The notes: generated by a model not told the origin, from the letters alone. Shown: positions 35,546 through 48,761, counted from the stretch's first letter. The stretch is DNA of 64,000 bases from Calycina herbarum (GCA_001414485.1 LLEY01000002.1:558001-622000), one strand, 5' to 3'. Numbers and translations are program-made.

Positions 35546-36843
35546 ATGGTTGTTTCTGACCCCAAATATGACATCCCTCGAGATTTTGAAGGTAAGGGAT
35601 ACCTCCCCTTATCAACTCATCCCATATCTAAATCCCAACTTCTCACTAACAAACATCAGGCTACGGCGAGCACTCCCTGGACCCAAAATGGCCCAACAAT
35701 GCCAAATTAGCAGTATCCTTCATCCTCAACTACGAAGAAGGAGGCGAACGTTCCATGGCCTCCGGAGACGGACAATCCGAGCCCTACCTCTGGGAAAAAG
35801 GAGCCTCCTCCTCCTTCGTAACAGGAGCCCGTCACATGGCCGCAGAATCCGAATTCGAGTACGGTTCTCGCTCAGGCTCATGGCGCATCCTTCGCTTATT
35901 CAAAGAAATGGGATATCACTTCACCACTTGGGCAGTATCCCAAGCTCTCACTGCCAACCCAACGTTTGCACGCGCGATGGTTAGGGATGGACATGAGATT
36001 GCGGCTCATGGAGCGAGATGGTTGGATATTTTTGATTATACGCTGGAGGAGGAGAAGAAGTATATTAGGAAGAATTGTGAGGATTTGGAGGCTGTTACGG
36101 GGGTTTTTCCGAGGGGGTATTTTTATGGAAGGGGGACGCCGAATACGAGGGCTTTGTGGCCGGAGGTTGTTGCTGAGATGGGGAAGGAGAGGGGGGATGG
36201 GAGGAAGTTGCTTTATAGCAGTGAGGCTTTTAATGATGATGTTCCATACGTGGGTGCCTTATTTCCTTTTTCAAAACCCCTTCTTTGGCTCGCTAATATT
36301 AAGGGGAGGGAGGAGCGAAGTGAATGTTTCTTTCCTCTCTCGGCTAGTGGATAAATTGCTAACAATTATGTAGTGGCTCGATCTCCCCGCTGAAAAAGAT
36401 CTCCCAGAATCAGAAAAGGAAGGCTTATTAGTAGTACCATACAACTACGACTGCAACGGTTCGTCTTCCCTCCAACCTCCAACCCCCCACTTCCTGTTTT
36501 GCCGACCCCCAACTAACACCCCCAAGATGGAAAATTCCACATGTCCCCCGGTTTCGTAGGATCTCAAATGTATCTCGACTACCTCAAATCAACCTTCGAC
36601 ATGCTCCTCCGCGAGGGTCGTTCCGGTTCTCCAAAACTAATGAACATCCCTCTTCACACTCGAATTATCGGTAAACCCGGAAGATCGGAAGCTTTGAGGA
36701 ATTTCATGTTGTATATTAAAGCGCAAGCTGCTTTTGAGGGCGAGATTTGGGTAACTACTAGACAGGAAATCGCGGAGCATTTTAAGGGTGTTTATCCTTA
36801 TGTTCCTGGTAACTTGGCTCCGGGGAAAAGGGTTGGGCTGTAG
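35546..36843 (+). CDS. Polysaccharide deacetylase family protein, PuuE allantoinase-like
   Basis: This is a carbohydrate-esterase-4/NodB-fold hydrolase; this subgroup includes bacterial PuuE allantoinase, and many fungal members are labelled chitin deacetylase-like. Four exons, 35546-35591, 35660-36249, 36374-36458 and 36527-36843, encode 345 residues. Landmarks are RDFEGYGEHSLDPKWPNNA, FILNYEEGGERS, the EYGSRSGSWRILRLF motif, GHEIAAHGARW with the conserved histidine, and late HMSPGFVG and a basic C-terminus. There is no signal peptide, which argues for an intracellular role (purine/allantoin or other amide hydrolysis) rather than secreted chitin deacetylation. It converges on the SDR gene at 37.1-37.9 kb. 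Substrate uncertain. Confidence 0.85.
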
Positions 36844-37068
36844 GTGAGTGGGAGGTGATGTTGATTTGAAAGTTATAAGCTGAGAGGAATTTGAAGGCTT
36901 AAACTTCATACTGGGAAAGGCAACTTGAAATTATAAAAAGTCAAATTCAAGGGAGTTCCTCGTGATTTGAAAGTAGACAGGCCATTGTTAAATAAAATTC
37001 TTATTGCAACTCGCTTAGCTACAACAGTTGCTTCTGGTAAGAATATTCTTTACTCCAAGTATAGCCAT

Positions 37069-37901
37069 CTACCATGGAACAACGGTTCCATCAAAGTTAT
37101 AAAACTGGCCAGAACTCTCCTTAGTCACTCCGTCAAACAATCCAATCAAACCACTGATACTGGCCTCCAAAGAAACAGGTGCCTCGGTCATTCCAACGGA
37201 ACCGGCAGCATCATTTCCCATCTCAGTTTGTACCCATCTATTAAAACCATTAGATTGCTACTTCATAATGCATATCCTCCACTTGAAACCTCGAAGAAAA
37301 GAACTTAGCGAACTCACCCAGGGTTAAAGGCTACACTGATAACCTTCTCATTCTCAGTATGAGTCTTAACAACGAAATAGTTCACAGCCGCCTTGGTAAT
37401 TCCATACGCAAAGAATGGAACCTTGTAAGTCGACAAGAAAGAAATACTTCCAAGACTAGAACTGATAACGAAGAACCTAGGCTTCTCAGCTTTCTCGAGT
37501 AACTCGAAGAAAGTTTGCAACAAAATCAAAGGTCCAATGGTATTGACCTCGAACATGTTTCGTATTTCCAAGTGTGAAGCTTGGAGCACTGTTGCTACGG
37601 ATGAAGGAGGGAGGATTCCGGCGTTTGAGATGAGAATATCGACGTGGTTAATACCATGGGTGGTCTTTAGGTCTTGGACGGCGGCTTTGTGTTCCTCGAC
37701 CGATGTTGCATCGACCTTTTCGATGACCAATTTGCTTCCTGAAGCGGTTGGAAGGTCGTGGAGAGACTTAGAGGTTGCGTCTTCGGGTTTACGAACTGCG
37801 GCGATGACCGTGGTGTTTGGTTTGGCGAGGTAGGCGGTTAGAAGACCTTTGCCAATTCCTCGGTTGGCTCCGGTGATGAGAACGATTGTGTTGGCTGCCA
37901 T
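37069..37901 (-). CDS. Short-chain dehydrogenase/reductase (NOR-1-like ketoreductase)
   Basis: This is an NAD(P)-dependent oxidoreductase of the classical SDR fold. Two exons, 37901-37318 and 37237-37069, yield 250 residues. The cofactor site reads TGANRGIG at residues 10-17, the NAG motif is in ILISNAGI, the catalytic serine is in FVISSSLGSIS and the Y-x3-K pair is YGITKAA. The end (YNFDGTVVPW) matches the subgroup that contains the norsolorinic acid ketoreductase of aflatoxin synthesis and many unlinked relatives. No polyketide synthase or other pathway gene is nearby, so I make no claim of a metabolite cluster. All catalytic residues are present. Confidence 0.9.
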
Positions 37902-39473
37902 TTGGAAGGAGTTTTTGGTTGATGATTTGGATAAGCGGATCTGAGTTGAAAGTTGTATTGCTGTGAAGTGTAAAGAGGATCTGATGTTTGTTATAGAACG
38001 AGATCTGGGCAACCTTTAGATACCTTATATACAACTCTCAAAATCCATCAAACAAGCAAGACCCATAGAAATCCACAGTTGGAAATCCAGATCCTCAAAT
38101 GCCGAGCATACTCCTTGATGGAAGAACCATCGCCTTGTCCAAAACATACTCATACACAATAAATCAAGAACGCATTTCCCCTCCCCTCCATTGTCCCAAA
38201 CAAGCAATTCCCATCTCCAACAACCCCATGCGAAGCGTAAATCCTAGTTATTATGGCGTCAGTCCCCTTCCCTGACAAAGATTTGTCACAAATTACTATG
38301 TCCAACAGGTGGATTCACACAGTGACCCATGCAAAATACCTGGCCTGAACGAGTAAGGTTTCGGCGGTACAGCTGTCAACATCCACTTTTTTAAGCATAC
38401 CCTCCCATCTTGGAGTTAGACCGAGTAACGCCGATAAACCCTTAGAAATCAGATCCCGAAGAGAATCTATTTAACTTCCCCCAAAAACCTAAACGCAAAC
38501 GACATCGTGGAGATTCCCCGTCTTGGAGTGTGGTACCCCTGCATTCCCCTGATTCGCTGGTAATAAATGTAATCACGACTGCCGGTTGGCTCCTGAAGCT
38601 TAGAAAGCACATCAAGTCCCAGGACAATCAATGCTTGCATTGTCCCAATCGGGGAATTTCTCAAAATCAAAACTTCAGACATTTGAGTTGAGATGCAAAA
38701 AATGGACATCAGAACTCTAGGATAAAAGTCCGTAGGACGCGGGGGTTCGGACTTTTTGATGTACGGAAGCTGGAAAGGGAGATATTGTTTAACTCCATCT
38801 GTTGGACTACAGAATACATACCGGGATGAATCGCCCATAAGAACCTTGGTGCTTGAAATGGTGAGCTCTAGTCTTGTGAGACTCGGGATTTCTTCTGAAG
38901 ACTTACTCTGCTAAGCGTTGTTCGAACCAGCCCAGAACAATCGCCGTTGCCGGGAAGAGTTAAAAGAAGCAGAGATTGCCTATCTTCATTCTCCCAGCCC
39001 TTTCGAATAGTGTATTATATTGTCCGAGAATCTTGATTGGAGGGTGTTCTCAGAAGAAAGCCGGGATGTCTCAATTGACCGTGTACTTGCAAGGAATTCG
39101 AATAAATGAAGAGTTCTGAAATACTGTCAAGGGAAGAAAGAACATATATCATGATTTGAGCATTGCCAGAATATTATCCCTCTCACTTGAGAGAACTAAT
39201 TCTGATTGCGCTGCCATCTTCGGCGGCCGTTACGAAAAATCAAACATCAAAACGGCCCCTCCCCAATTTCGAAAGCAGACCTGGGTGCTGCCATCCCAAA
39301 GGAAATCAAGCCCGAGGGAGGGAAGAACATCCCTAACAAGGAAAAAAAAAGGAACACAAGAAAGAAAACGGAGTCAGGTCATCATGAGAAAAAGTACCAC
39401 CCAGAGGGCCTCAAGCAAACATAATATCATTACCATTATCTATCCCAATCATACATATTCCTACAAACCCAAA
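37902..39473. other. Intergenic
   Basis: A 123-codon frame at 38467-38838 (-) and several shorter ones have no recognised domain or splice signals. I see no repeat or RNA gene. The right end holds the 3' flank of the next gene. Confidence 0.4.
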
Positions 39474-40218
39474 TTACCTAGCAACCCCAACCCCACCCCC
39501 AGCCTCCATTTCTTCCCCCTCCCTACTATACAAACTCCTCACACTATCCTTCCCCTCCCTCGCCTGATCCGCCCTCTTCCCCTCCAAGAACCACACCAAA
39601 ACCTCCAGAGCAGCAATCACACCATACACCCCGGCAACAACAGCAACATCCGTGATCTGATCAACCATAGGATACTTCCCCTCCCTAACACCCCCCTCAT
39701 TAACCAATCCCACAACCTTAACAACATTCATCACCACTCCCCCTACCCAAAGCAATATACAATTTAACCAGACCCAGCCCGGAACGCGTCCCCCAAACCC
39801 TTTCGAAAAGTGTAGATATGCGCCCCCCAGGAGACCAACATATTCAAAAGGCAGCAATCCAACCGAGAAATTGATCATAACTAGTCTGACAAGTTCGAGG
39901 GTAAGCATGAGGATGTTGACGAGGATGAAGAAGTAGTATGCTATGAGCGCTATTGTGAAGGTCCAGCTTCGTTTAGGCGGGTTCGCGGTGTGGGCGGGGT
40001 AGAGGGTTCGGCGGGTGAGGAGGATTAAGGGTATGAGGCTGAGGAGGAAGAGCCATGTTGGGAGGGGGATGAGGATTGTGTCTGTGAAGCAGGTTGTTGG
40101 GAAGGGTGAGGAGAGGGAAGAGGAGGGGCCCTGGTGGGATGTTAGCTTTGGATTGCAAGAGGGAGAAGGAGAGAGAAGAACGTACGAAGCCTTCTGGTCG
40201 GACACCGCAGAGAGTCAT
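39474..40218 (-). CDS. Multi-spanning membrane protein, unknown function
   Basis: Two exons, a 33-nt first exon (40218-40186, MTLCGVRPEGF) and 40130-39474, join in phase 0 to 229 residues. Five or so hydrophobic segments can be seen, for example PTWLFLLSLIPLILLTRR, TFTIALIAYYFFILVNIL, PGWVWLNCILLWVGGVVMNV and ITDVAVVAGVYGVIAALEVL, with a charged cytoplasmic-type tail ending in GGGVGVAR. I do not recognise a family. The pattern is a little like the N-terminal extra membrane domain of ABCC transporters, but no ATPase domain follows. The short first exon is supported by its GTACGT donor and in-phase joining. Confidence 0.65.
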
Positions 40219-41371
40219 GATTTATTGGTGATGGCTGGGAGTGGAGGTGTTGTTGATGTTGCGCCGGTCGCTTTTCTTCTTTCTCTTTCAATGCTCCTCA
40301 CCTCAATTATCGTAAAACCCGTGAGATTCGTCGCGCAAGTAAGTCTGAGCTCGTAATCGTGGCACACCCCGCTCTCTGTATTCTCGTTTCTTCGTCTGTA
40401 TCTTCGTTGAGGTCGCTCCAGTCGTTCCACAACGATAACGATCAACGTTTCTATCTCTCCTACTTAGCAACTTCTCGTCCAAGGTTCGTCCTCGTAGTTT
40501 TTCAATCGTCTGAAATAATACTCCGAAGAGAGATCTCAACCCAGCTTATTCTGCGATGCGCTTCTCCTCCTGTCTTTCGCGCGCACCTCCTTGTCTCGAG
40601 TCCGTTTCAAGAAACTGGCCACCCCCGCGATTTCGTCCGTTCACCAATTGCGCAATCGAATGAAATGTAAGAAGCTTATTCAGACCCCGGAAATAGAAAT
40701 ATGAGGAGAGGAGTGAAAAAAAGGGTCGTACGATCTCATATACGTATCTCAGTCAGACAGGACGTACCATAAACCTACCACACGAACCCGAAAAAAGAAG
40801 AGAACACCACCCCGCAAGCGCCGGTATTCCAGTCTCCCGTTCAAAAGGATCATCACGACGACGCGTAATGAGGAGAACTAGACTCCGGTTGGGGCTTCAT
40901 TTTGGTGTAGTTTGGGGCTGTTCGTGACGGGGAGTTTTTCGGGAGTGGTTTTCCCGATGATATGATGTCCGTCGATTGGCTGAAAAATGGCTTTTGAACT
41001 AACCAGGAACGACAATATTCCGATGCAGGATTATTTGAGCCACAAAAGGAACGTCACTTCCTTGGCCAATTGAGGATGCAAAATCGCGGAGAAGATGCGA
41101 GTATATTGTGAGGGCAGGTTTATGCGAGTTGCGGAGCAAGTTGTAAACGTTGTTGTATTGAGGAAGGAATGACCCATAATCATTTGAATTATGGGGGTTC
41201 GTAGCTTCCCTTTGCCCTGACTGTTGACAATTTGACCCGAGCCCTTGAAACTTATTGTGATACTTTACTCTTTCTTGACGGGGCCTTTTGAGCCGTACAT
41301 ACTCGAACTCGACTTCGAGCCGAAGTAATGATACGAATGGCCTCTTCTGCTATTGAGGGGGTGTGCATGAA

Positions 41372-41391
41372 ATATATATATATATATATAT
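41372..41391. repeat. (AT)n microsatellite
   Basis: About ten AT units in a row in intergenic DNA. Confidence 0.9.
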
Positions 41392-42319
41392 TTGGATTGG
41401 TCTGCTTGTTATATTGTATAGAATCAGTATTGGGAGAGAAAAATTAAATATATATTAGATGCGGAAAAAAAAGTAAAAACACCACACAAGGACAATTGCT
41501 TTCGAAATTGAAGAAGGCACCTCCACGGAAAATCTTCGTGGAATCCAGATTCTCAGCCCATCACTCTTGAACTCGGGACGAGAACAGACAGCTGATAGAG
41601 CACAGTATTAGGACGTGTCGTGTATGGGCACAATAGCACACGGAATCTCTTCCTCCAAAATATGACACCATGCGCAAGCATCTCCAGACACTCGTGTGTA
41701 CCCATTTGTCCCTCCCTGTACTCATGTATGAAATCGTGGGAAGAAACAGTTACAACGAGTCCAAAGCTTGAGAGCGACGCAATAGCAGTATGGCTCACTT
41801 GGTCCTACAAACATGAATGGCTGCCATCGACACTCGGGGAATAAACCAAGCAACCGGGGCGTTTTTGTACACTTTTCAAGCAACGCTGTTAAAAAAAAGA
41901 ACCAACCCAAGAGTAGAGACCATCGTTTGATATGAATTCAACTCGGTATGAAGGTACAAGAATACCTTGATATATGCTTCAAAAGATCCGACATGACCGT
42001 CTTATCGGGCCTTCGCGCAAATGTATCAACTTTGAAATAGCACAAAAGGAAAGGCAATGAGATAAGAACGACTTGAAAGACACGAAAACAACCCTATCGT
42101 TGCCGACAGCTTGCTGAGAAGAGCTGTGTATCCTTGGCGAGCTTGGAAAAGGACCAAGATGATATTTTGACGTTCGTATCCAGACCTTATTCCGGCTTCG
42201 GCAGGGTGGCAGCAGATAAGCTAACTTCTTTTGGTATACTCGGAGTACAATTCCAATCGTGTCAGGCACCAGGTGAGATGTAGATGTAAAGAGTGTTTCA
42301 TTGGGAGTGGTGAGAATGA

Positions 42320-42350
42320 GGGGTTGAAGGGGTTGAAGGGGTTGAAGGGT
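42320..42350. repeat. GGGGTTGAA tandem repeat
   Basis: Three to four head-to-tail copies of a 9-bp unit in an intergenic stretch. Confidence 0.8.
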
Positions 42351-42952
42351 TTGGAGGTCCGTGTTGAAGCTGTAGAAAAAGGTTGAGGAAGCCTTGGACT
42401 CTTGATGCAAGAGTCTTGAGGCTATCGTGAAAAGAGCTCAAAGCGTTTCATGCCTGGCATCTTAGGTAGCTGACACGTGACTATCCTCTCTTTGAAGGAC
42501 CGTGCCCACCTAGCAAAAGTCGTCATCGTGTACTCAGTCAACTCACTCTGCAATTGGACCCACCCCAGTCGGTGCATATTGAGCCTGCAGGCACTGGCAC
42601 GACTTCCAATTCTCACTGACCATTAGTTGCTGGTTGCTCCTCCCACCTTGCTTTCTGCAGGTAAAGACCCTGCCAATCCTTCCGAATCCCCTCTTTTTTG
42701 CGCGACGACTCTGAGGGATCCATTAATATCGGCGACTAGCAGTCTAACGACATTAGCAGAGGAAGGTCCGGGTTTTTCTTCAATTCCGCGAGCGAGGGAC
42801 ATCCTTTCCCATAGCTCGGATTTCAACTACCTTACGCCACCATCATTCGACACAGCTTCGAGAGCTTCCTTCCTCACCTCTTCAACTTTACATCGAATTG
42901 ATTTCTATATCCATTGGGGTTCGGACAGCTCCTGGAGCTTGTTGAGGTGGCG

Positions 42953-45329
42953 ATGGATTCGAGAGGGGCTATCGCGGGACGCCAGACCAATTCTTACGGA
43001 AATGTCGCGTCAAGACCGGCTATTCTAGGCCTGGCAAAGGTCTTTTTCATGGGTCTATGCCAGTTGTCTTATGTTGCGGCTGCTCCTGTCAAGGATATGT
43101 TTGGTCTCGCAAAGGAAGAGCTGCCAAAGGATCCTGAAGATGCGAGCTTGTGGCTGTACCTGAGCATTGCGGGCGTTCTGGTGTTACTGGGAGGTGCTTT
43201 TGCTGGATTGACCATTGCGTGAGTATTTCCCTCAATCCTGTATGGCACAAGCTAAGTCGGGGTTTTCTAGATTTATGGGACAAGATAGCATTCATCTCCA
43301 GGTCATCGCAACATCAAGTGAAGGAAAGGAGCAGAGAAACGCACAAAGGGTTCTGGATTTGATGCAAAAAGGAAAACATTGGGTCTTGGTTACACTACTT
43401 TTATCCAACGTTATTGTGAACGAAACCTTGCCCATTGTACTTGACCGCTCTCTCGGTGGAGGCTGGCCCGCCGTGGCTGGCAGTACTGTTTTAATTGGTA
43501 TGTCCGGAGATTTTTTCCAAAAAGGCAATACTAACCAGGTTTAGTTATCTTCGGAGAGGTCATTCCTCAAGCCATTTGCGCGAGATATGGACTTGCAATT
43601 GGTTCCTTCATGTCACCCTTCGTTACCTTCCTCATGTGGGTAATGGGTCCCATCGCCTGGCCTACCGCACGTCTCCTCGATTGGGCATTAGGGGAGGACC
43701 ACGGATCTACATACAAAAAGGCTGGTTTGAAAACATTGGTTACTCTACACAGAACACTGGGAGCGGACCCAACTTCAAGACTCAACCAAGATGAGGTTAC
43801 CATCATCAGTGCCGTCTTGGATCTCAAGGAGAAAGCAGTGGGTGACATCATGACTCCAATGGAAGATGTTTTCACAATGTCTGCCGATACCGTTCTGGAC
43901 GAGGCAACGATGGACATCATTCTTAGTGCCGGATATTCTCGAATTCCAATTTATGAACCCGGAAACGAGAAGAACTTTGTTGGTATGCTCTTGGTCAAGA
44001 TTCTAATTACCTACGACCCAGAGGATGGCAAGAGGGTAAGCGAGTTTGCTCTAGCTACCCTACCAGAAACACGCCCGGAAACTAGCTGCCTCGACATTGT
44101 CAATTTCTTCCAGGAAGGAAAGTCTCACATGGTTCTGGTATCAGATGACCCTGGCGAGAATTTCGGAGCCATCGGAGTGGTCACATTGGAGGATGTCATT
44201 GAAGAGTTAATTGGAGAGTATGTATTCCGAGCTCTCCAACTTGTCCACTTGCTAACACTTCGACAGGGAAATTATCGATGAATCTGATGTTTACATTGAC
44301 GTCCACAAAGCTATTCGACGTATTCACCCTGCCCCCAAGGCCCGCATACCAAAAGGACATGTTGTTGAAGAACCAAACGCTGAGACATCATCTGAACCTC
44401 GTCTTATTGACATTGAAGATGGCAATACACCAGAGCTTCACAAACGCCTTACAATCAGTAGAAATGACCGTAGCAATAGTCCTTCAGCTGCGGCTCTTGC
44501 CACAAGTCCTAAAACGACCTTCCTCCGAAGAAGTTCAACTGGGGAGGTTGGGAAAAATATTACGGTTCGAGGAAATATGAATGATATGCGAGAGCATCTC
44601 AAACACTTGGGACCATCCAATCTTGCTAGTCGCCCAAAGACTACTCGATACAATACCGTCAAAATCAAGGCAGCTGCCGCAAATGGCCGGCCAATAGACG
44701 CTGCTGCTGCTCCAGGTTTAGCTATTGCGGAAGAACCATATCATGACGACCCAATGTTCTACGTAGATCATGCACCACAGGGTGGCGAGGGCGAAGGCCT
44801 TCTCCGCTCGGCTGGAAAGGATGCTAAAGATGGTGTTCAAGCATTGCAGCAAGGGTATGGCAGTTTTGATGGTGCCCGATCACCCTCTCCAAGTTTGAAG
44901 TCGAAAGGTACGCAAGTAAACGCAAGACCGATTTCCGCGGAGTCGAAAGGAGATGCGCCGCCATTAGCGAGACAGAGCACTACTTCCCACAGTGACCAAA
45001 GCAGTGACACAGTTGGGACTTTGAATTCAGCCAGCAAAGGTGCACCACGAAAGAAGAGAGGAGCTGCTAGAAGTGGTAGTATTACAGAAAACATTGTTGA
45101 TTCTGGGGGCGTGAGAAAGGTTGTGCTGGAAACAAATAATAGCAGTTCGAATGAGGATGAGAGCAACAACGGATCGAGTTCCAAAGGCCCATCACCAAAA
45201 GCATCATCAAGTGCTGTTGATGGCGGGGATGATGAGGGAGGTCAAAAACCCGAGGAGGTCAAGAAGAAGCGAAGACGTCCTCGCAAGAAGAACAAGAAGA
45301 GTCCTGATGATGGACCTTCCGCTTCTTGA
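42953..45329 (+). CDS. MAM3: CNNM/Mam3-like membrane protein with DUF21 and CBS pair
   Basis: This is a homolog of yeast Mam3 and animal CNNM/ACDP proteins, linked to magnesium and metal homeostasis at the vacuolar membrane. Four exons, 42953-43218, 43271-43497, 43539-44217 and 44267-45329, encode 744 residues. An N-terminal hydrophobic segment precedes the DUF21/CNNM core: [28 protein letters not shown], then [17 protein letters not shown] and [18 protein letters not shown] pair follows ([53 protein letters not shown]). The last 330 residues are low complexity and end in a lysine/arginine cluster ([13 protein letters not shown]). The transport role in fungi is inferred from family members. 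Confidence 0.92.
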
Positions 45330-45799
45330 GATCGGAAGATGACCTGAAAATCGATATCATGAAGATTGATGAGGCTGGGGGCGCTACAAAGGAGAGCATC
45401 TATGTAAGAGGGAGAAACGGGATTCTCGAGTCTATTGGGACCCTCGAATATTGTATTTTTATAGTTAGCTGTACATGATCAGCGTCGACGCAGTGTCGTC
45501 TGGTTGACGAGTGGGGCGGATGAAGAAGACTCAACAAGGGATTGAGCGGCGGCTGATGAAAAGTTCCAGCATTACGGTAGTTTCCTTTTTGTCAAATGTA
45601 AATTTTAACCCACCTTTCATGAGAATTACGAACATTGTGAAGTGGAATGTAACTAATTATTTGGATGTGGAGTTTGAAATAATTATTGCTATAAATTTAG
45701 TAAGCGACGCGACCCCTCCAGACGTCAGTCAACCTTAAAAAAAATCCGACCAACATTTCCCCGCCACGATCACTCCTTACCTCCCCAACAACGCCAAAA
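45330..45799. other. Intergenic
   Basis: Spacer between the Mam3-like gene and the Ataxin-10-like gene, both on the + strand. It carries one gene's 3' UTR and the other's promoter. I see nothing else. Confidence 0.45.
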
Positions 45800-48761
45800 A
45801 TGTATTGCATCGAATGTGGACACCTCCTTCCCACCATCCGTGATGATACGGTCTGCGCCAGCTGCAAAACCCCCGTCGCGACTTGGTGGGATGAGACGTC
45901 ACAAACCTTTCGTACGAATCGGGAAATCCCATACTCCCCCACCTCAGGTGCCGGTATTTGGGCAGGCGCGGGATCCGACAAGATGGCTTCGAGAGCGAAT
46001 ACGCAGACGATTGAGGAGAGGACCTTTTGTGCGGCGTTGATTATGTTGGAGGCACATTTTGAGAAGGTGAGCGGGGTGGGGTATAAGACTATGGGGGAGG
46101 TGAAGAAGATGATTGCTCAGACGCTGGATAAGAGTTTGAATAAGCCGGATGTCAGGTATGCTATTCCTGGAGACTGGAGGGGATGTGGGCTCATTCTGGA
46201 CTTTGCAGAGAACATCTTGCTAAGAATGTCGATATTTGGATGCGGCTGGAGAAGATATTCCATATTGCTGTTCCGCATCTCAACCAGAGATCACGCGAGT
46301 CTTTCACCGATTCGGGCGTTCCGAATGTTCCGGAATCTGCGACTTTGATCCTCAAGAACTATGATATTTTGCGGGAGGATTTACATTATTTGAACAACCT
46401 GCTGGTTATTAGTAGGAATATGCTGGCGATCAAGGAAACGGCACAGGAGATTTGTGCTGCGGTATCTTTCGACAAGGCGGTTCACCAACTTATAATTTTG
46501 TGTGTTAATATTGGGAGTAAAGGGTATGACGGGGAGAATCTTACGAATGATGATCAGGCGAGGCTGTCGGAGATCATGGAACTTTGTGGGTTTTGTTTGG
46601 AGATAGTCACTTCTTTTCCACTTACTAACTGTTGCCAGACAAAAAGCTAGTGGTTACCTGCCTTCAACACACACATAATTGGACTATGGGGAATGATCGG
46701 TTTAAGATGATGTTCTGGTACACGATGTTATTCGACAACGACCTTCGTAACGATGCCATTCAGGAGCTTCCACCAGACGATTTAGATGTTGGAAAAGTAC
46801 ATGACGAAGTGCAGAACTGGTTGAGGCGACACGCCAGTATTGATAGTTTGGCTGCGGACCTACTCGATAAATACGATGCCGATGTACCAAGTGGCCATAC
46901 AGCAGGTCCACTGCCCGAATCTCAACCCTCGACCGACCGAGATCTCATGGAGGAGTCAACTACACCCATTTGGAAGTCGGAAATAACAGACAAGTACGAG
47001 CAGGATCGGTTATACGCAAGGGTTTCCCACGAAATTGATGTGTGGTGGAAGAGAGTTCGAGATGCAAATTATGATGGTTGGGTTGTCCCTATGGAGACAG
47101 TAGAAGGTGCTATGGAGCGAACCGAATCTTGTAAGGAGAGTGCCATGCATAGGTATACTCTTCGTGGTCAAGAGAATGATCATCAATATGGTCATGATGA
47201 ACAGTACGAACAGGGACACGATGATGGCCAAGATGTGGTCGATGATCGTTCGATCCAAGAAGAAAATGGAGAAGAAGACGAGGGCGAAGAAGAGGAAGAA
47301 GATGATGATGACGATTCATATGTCGAAGGGCCGTTACGAGGACTATTGACGGAAATACCAAATCTCCTGGATACGAAGCAAATCGAAGCGCTACACATGA
47401 CGGTAAAAGCATGTATTGTCGATTCAATGGGTTCCGGACTTACACCTGCTGGCGAAAATCTACAAAAGACAAGATGTAAAATGTTCTTGGCTCTTGAATG
47501 TGGCAAGAATCTGTTACGAGAAATGCTAGTTTTTATTGCGGTCTGGGAACAAACGGATCAGCAATTTATTTTCCAAATTACCGCCCAAATCATCGAATCT
47601 TTCCATCACAACGCATTACTACCCTATGCGTGGAATTTTCTCCGAATTTTGAAGGATATCGTTTCACCAGCTCAAACAGTACTCTTACGCCTCATCAACT
47701 ACATGTTTCGAGCTCGAAAAGACAGTCCGATATATGACGACCTGAAGGACTACAACAGAGATGCCAAACTCATCCATTTCTTGTACAACTTTTTCCGTTG
47801 CCGTGTTGTGCCTGATTGCATAGCTTTAATATGGGCGCAATCTCAAGTCCGGTCAGGCAAGATCCATCCAGGTGATTTTCCCGTCGACTTATGGGATATG
47901 GAAAGGGCGAAAGATGGCCTTTCTCAATATCTCGATTTCATTTCAGTCATAGCAGAGATACACGAAATGAGACATCTCCTGATCGAATGGGAGTGTGTCT
48001 ATGAACTCGTCTCCTTGCTTAAAGCACTCGAAGCTGGCGTTGCACGGAAACCAATAGACGAACGAAACGTCCCCGGACCAAGTCGACGACCAGGTGGAAC
48101 GAATTCCCCGGGATCAACACCAAATGTAGAACGTCCGTACGATGACCAAAGCCATTCCTCCCAACCACCAGCCAACCTCCCCCCAATGCACGACACACCC
48201 CACAAATTCCCTTGGTCAGGAGTCAAGATACAAATCCTCATCATCCTCACTTCGCTCATAGCACCAACAAACGCTCGTCGCAACGGACCCGGAAACCCCA
48301 TCGTCCAACGTCAACTCCTCGACCGAGGCGGCATCATGCCCCTCCTCAATTGCTGCGTCTACGACGGACACAACGAGTATCTCAAAGAACGAGCCACGCT
48401 CGCCATCAAGTTCGTCATGGAGGGATCCGAGGAAGCGCAGAAGTTCGTGAGGGATTTGGTTCCTGTTAAACAGGCTCAGGCGCAGGCGCAGGCTAGAGCG
48501 CAACAGCAGATTGATGGGAGACCGAAGAGTGCTAGTGTTTCTAATGTTGCCGGGACGGGGAATAAATGGCAGGACGGGAAGGGGACGATGACAGCGAAGG
48601 GGGCGCAGGAGAGTGCGGAGGCGATGGCGGAGAAGTTGGCACGGCAGGTTGCTAGTGTTAAGTTGGAGATTGAAGGAAAGGCAGAGAAGGAGAAGGAGAA
48701 AGAGAAGGAGAATGTTAATTTTGGGGGTAATGGGAAGGGGAAGGGGAAGGGGAAGAAATAG
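45800..48761 (+). CDS. Ataxin-10/Ctr86-family protein with N-terminal zinc ribbon
   Basis: Three exons, 45800-46155, 46209-46585 and 46639-48761, give 951 residues. Residues 1-30 hold two CxxC pairs (YCIECGHLL and CASCKTP), a probable zinc ribbon. A helical region follows, then an acidic run (EEDEGEEEEEDDDDD) near residue 450, then more helices. The C-terminal part has the Ataxin-10 domain: VKIQILIILTSLI, VQRQLLDRGGIMPLLNCCVY, LKERATLAIKFVMEG, as in yeast Ctr86 and human ataxin-10. The end is lysine/glutamate and glycine/lysine repeats. Yeast Ctr86 is essential but poorly defined. Exon 1 could belong to a separate gene, but the in-phase 53-bp intron argues for one. Confidence 0.8.

Larger units (their letters stand above)
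40219..42952. other. Long intergenic region
   Basis: I find no gene I can support over 2.7 kb. It contains an (AT)n microsatellite at 41372-41391 and four tandem copies of GGGGTTGAA at about 42320-42350. Frames of 80-143 codons on the - strand at 41553-41798 and 41979-42410 have no recognisable domain. The last 300 bases before 42953 are probably the leader of the Mam3-like gene. Confidence 0.45.

Noticed and set aside
36844..38012. Biosynthetic gene cluster around the SDR gene
   Set aside because: The SDR resembles ketoreductases of secondary metabolism, but no synthase, P450 or pathway regulator lies nearby.
39156..39767. 203-codon + frame overlapping the multi-TM gene
   Set aside because: It is asparagine/histidine/proline-rich and mirrors the - strand membrane segments; no independent support.
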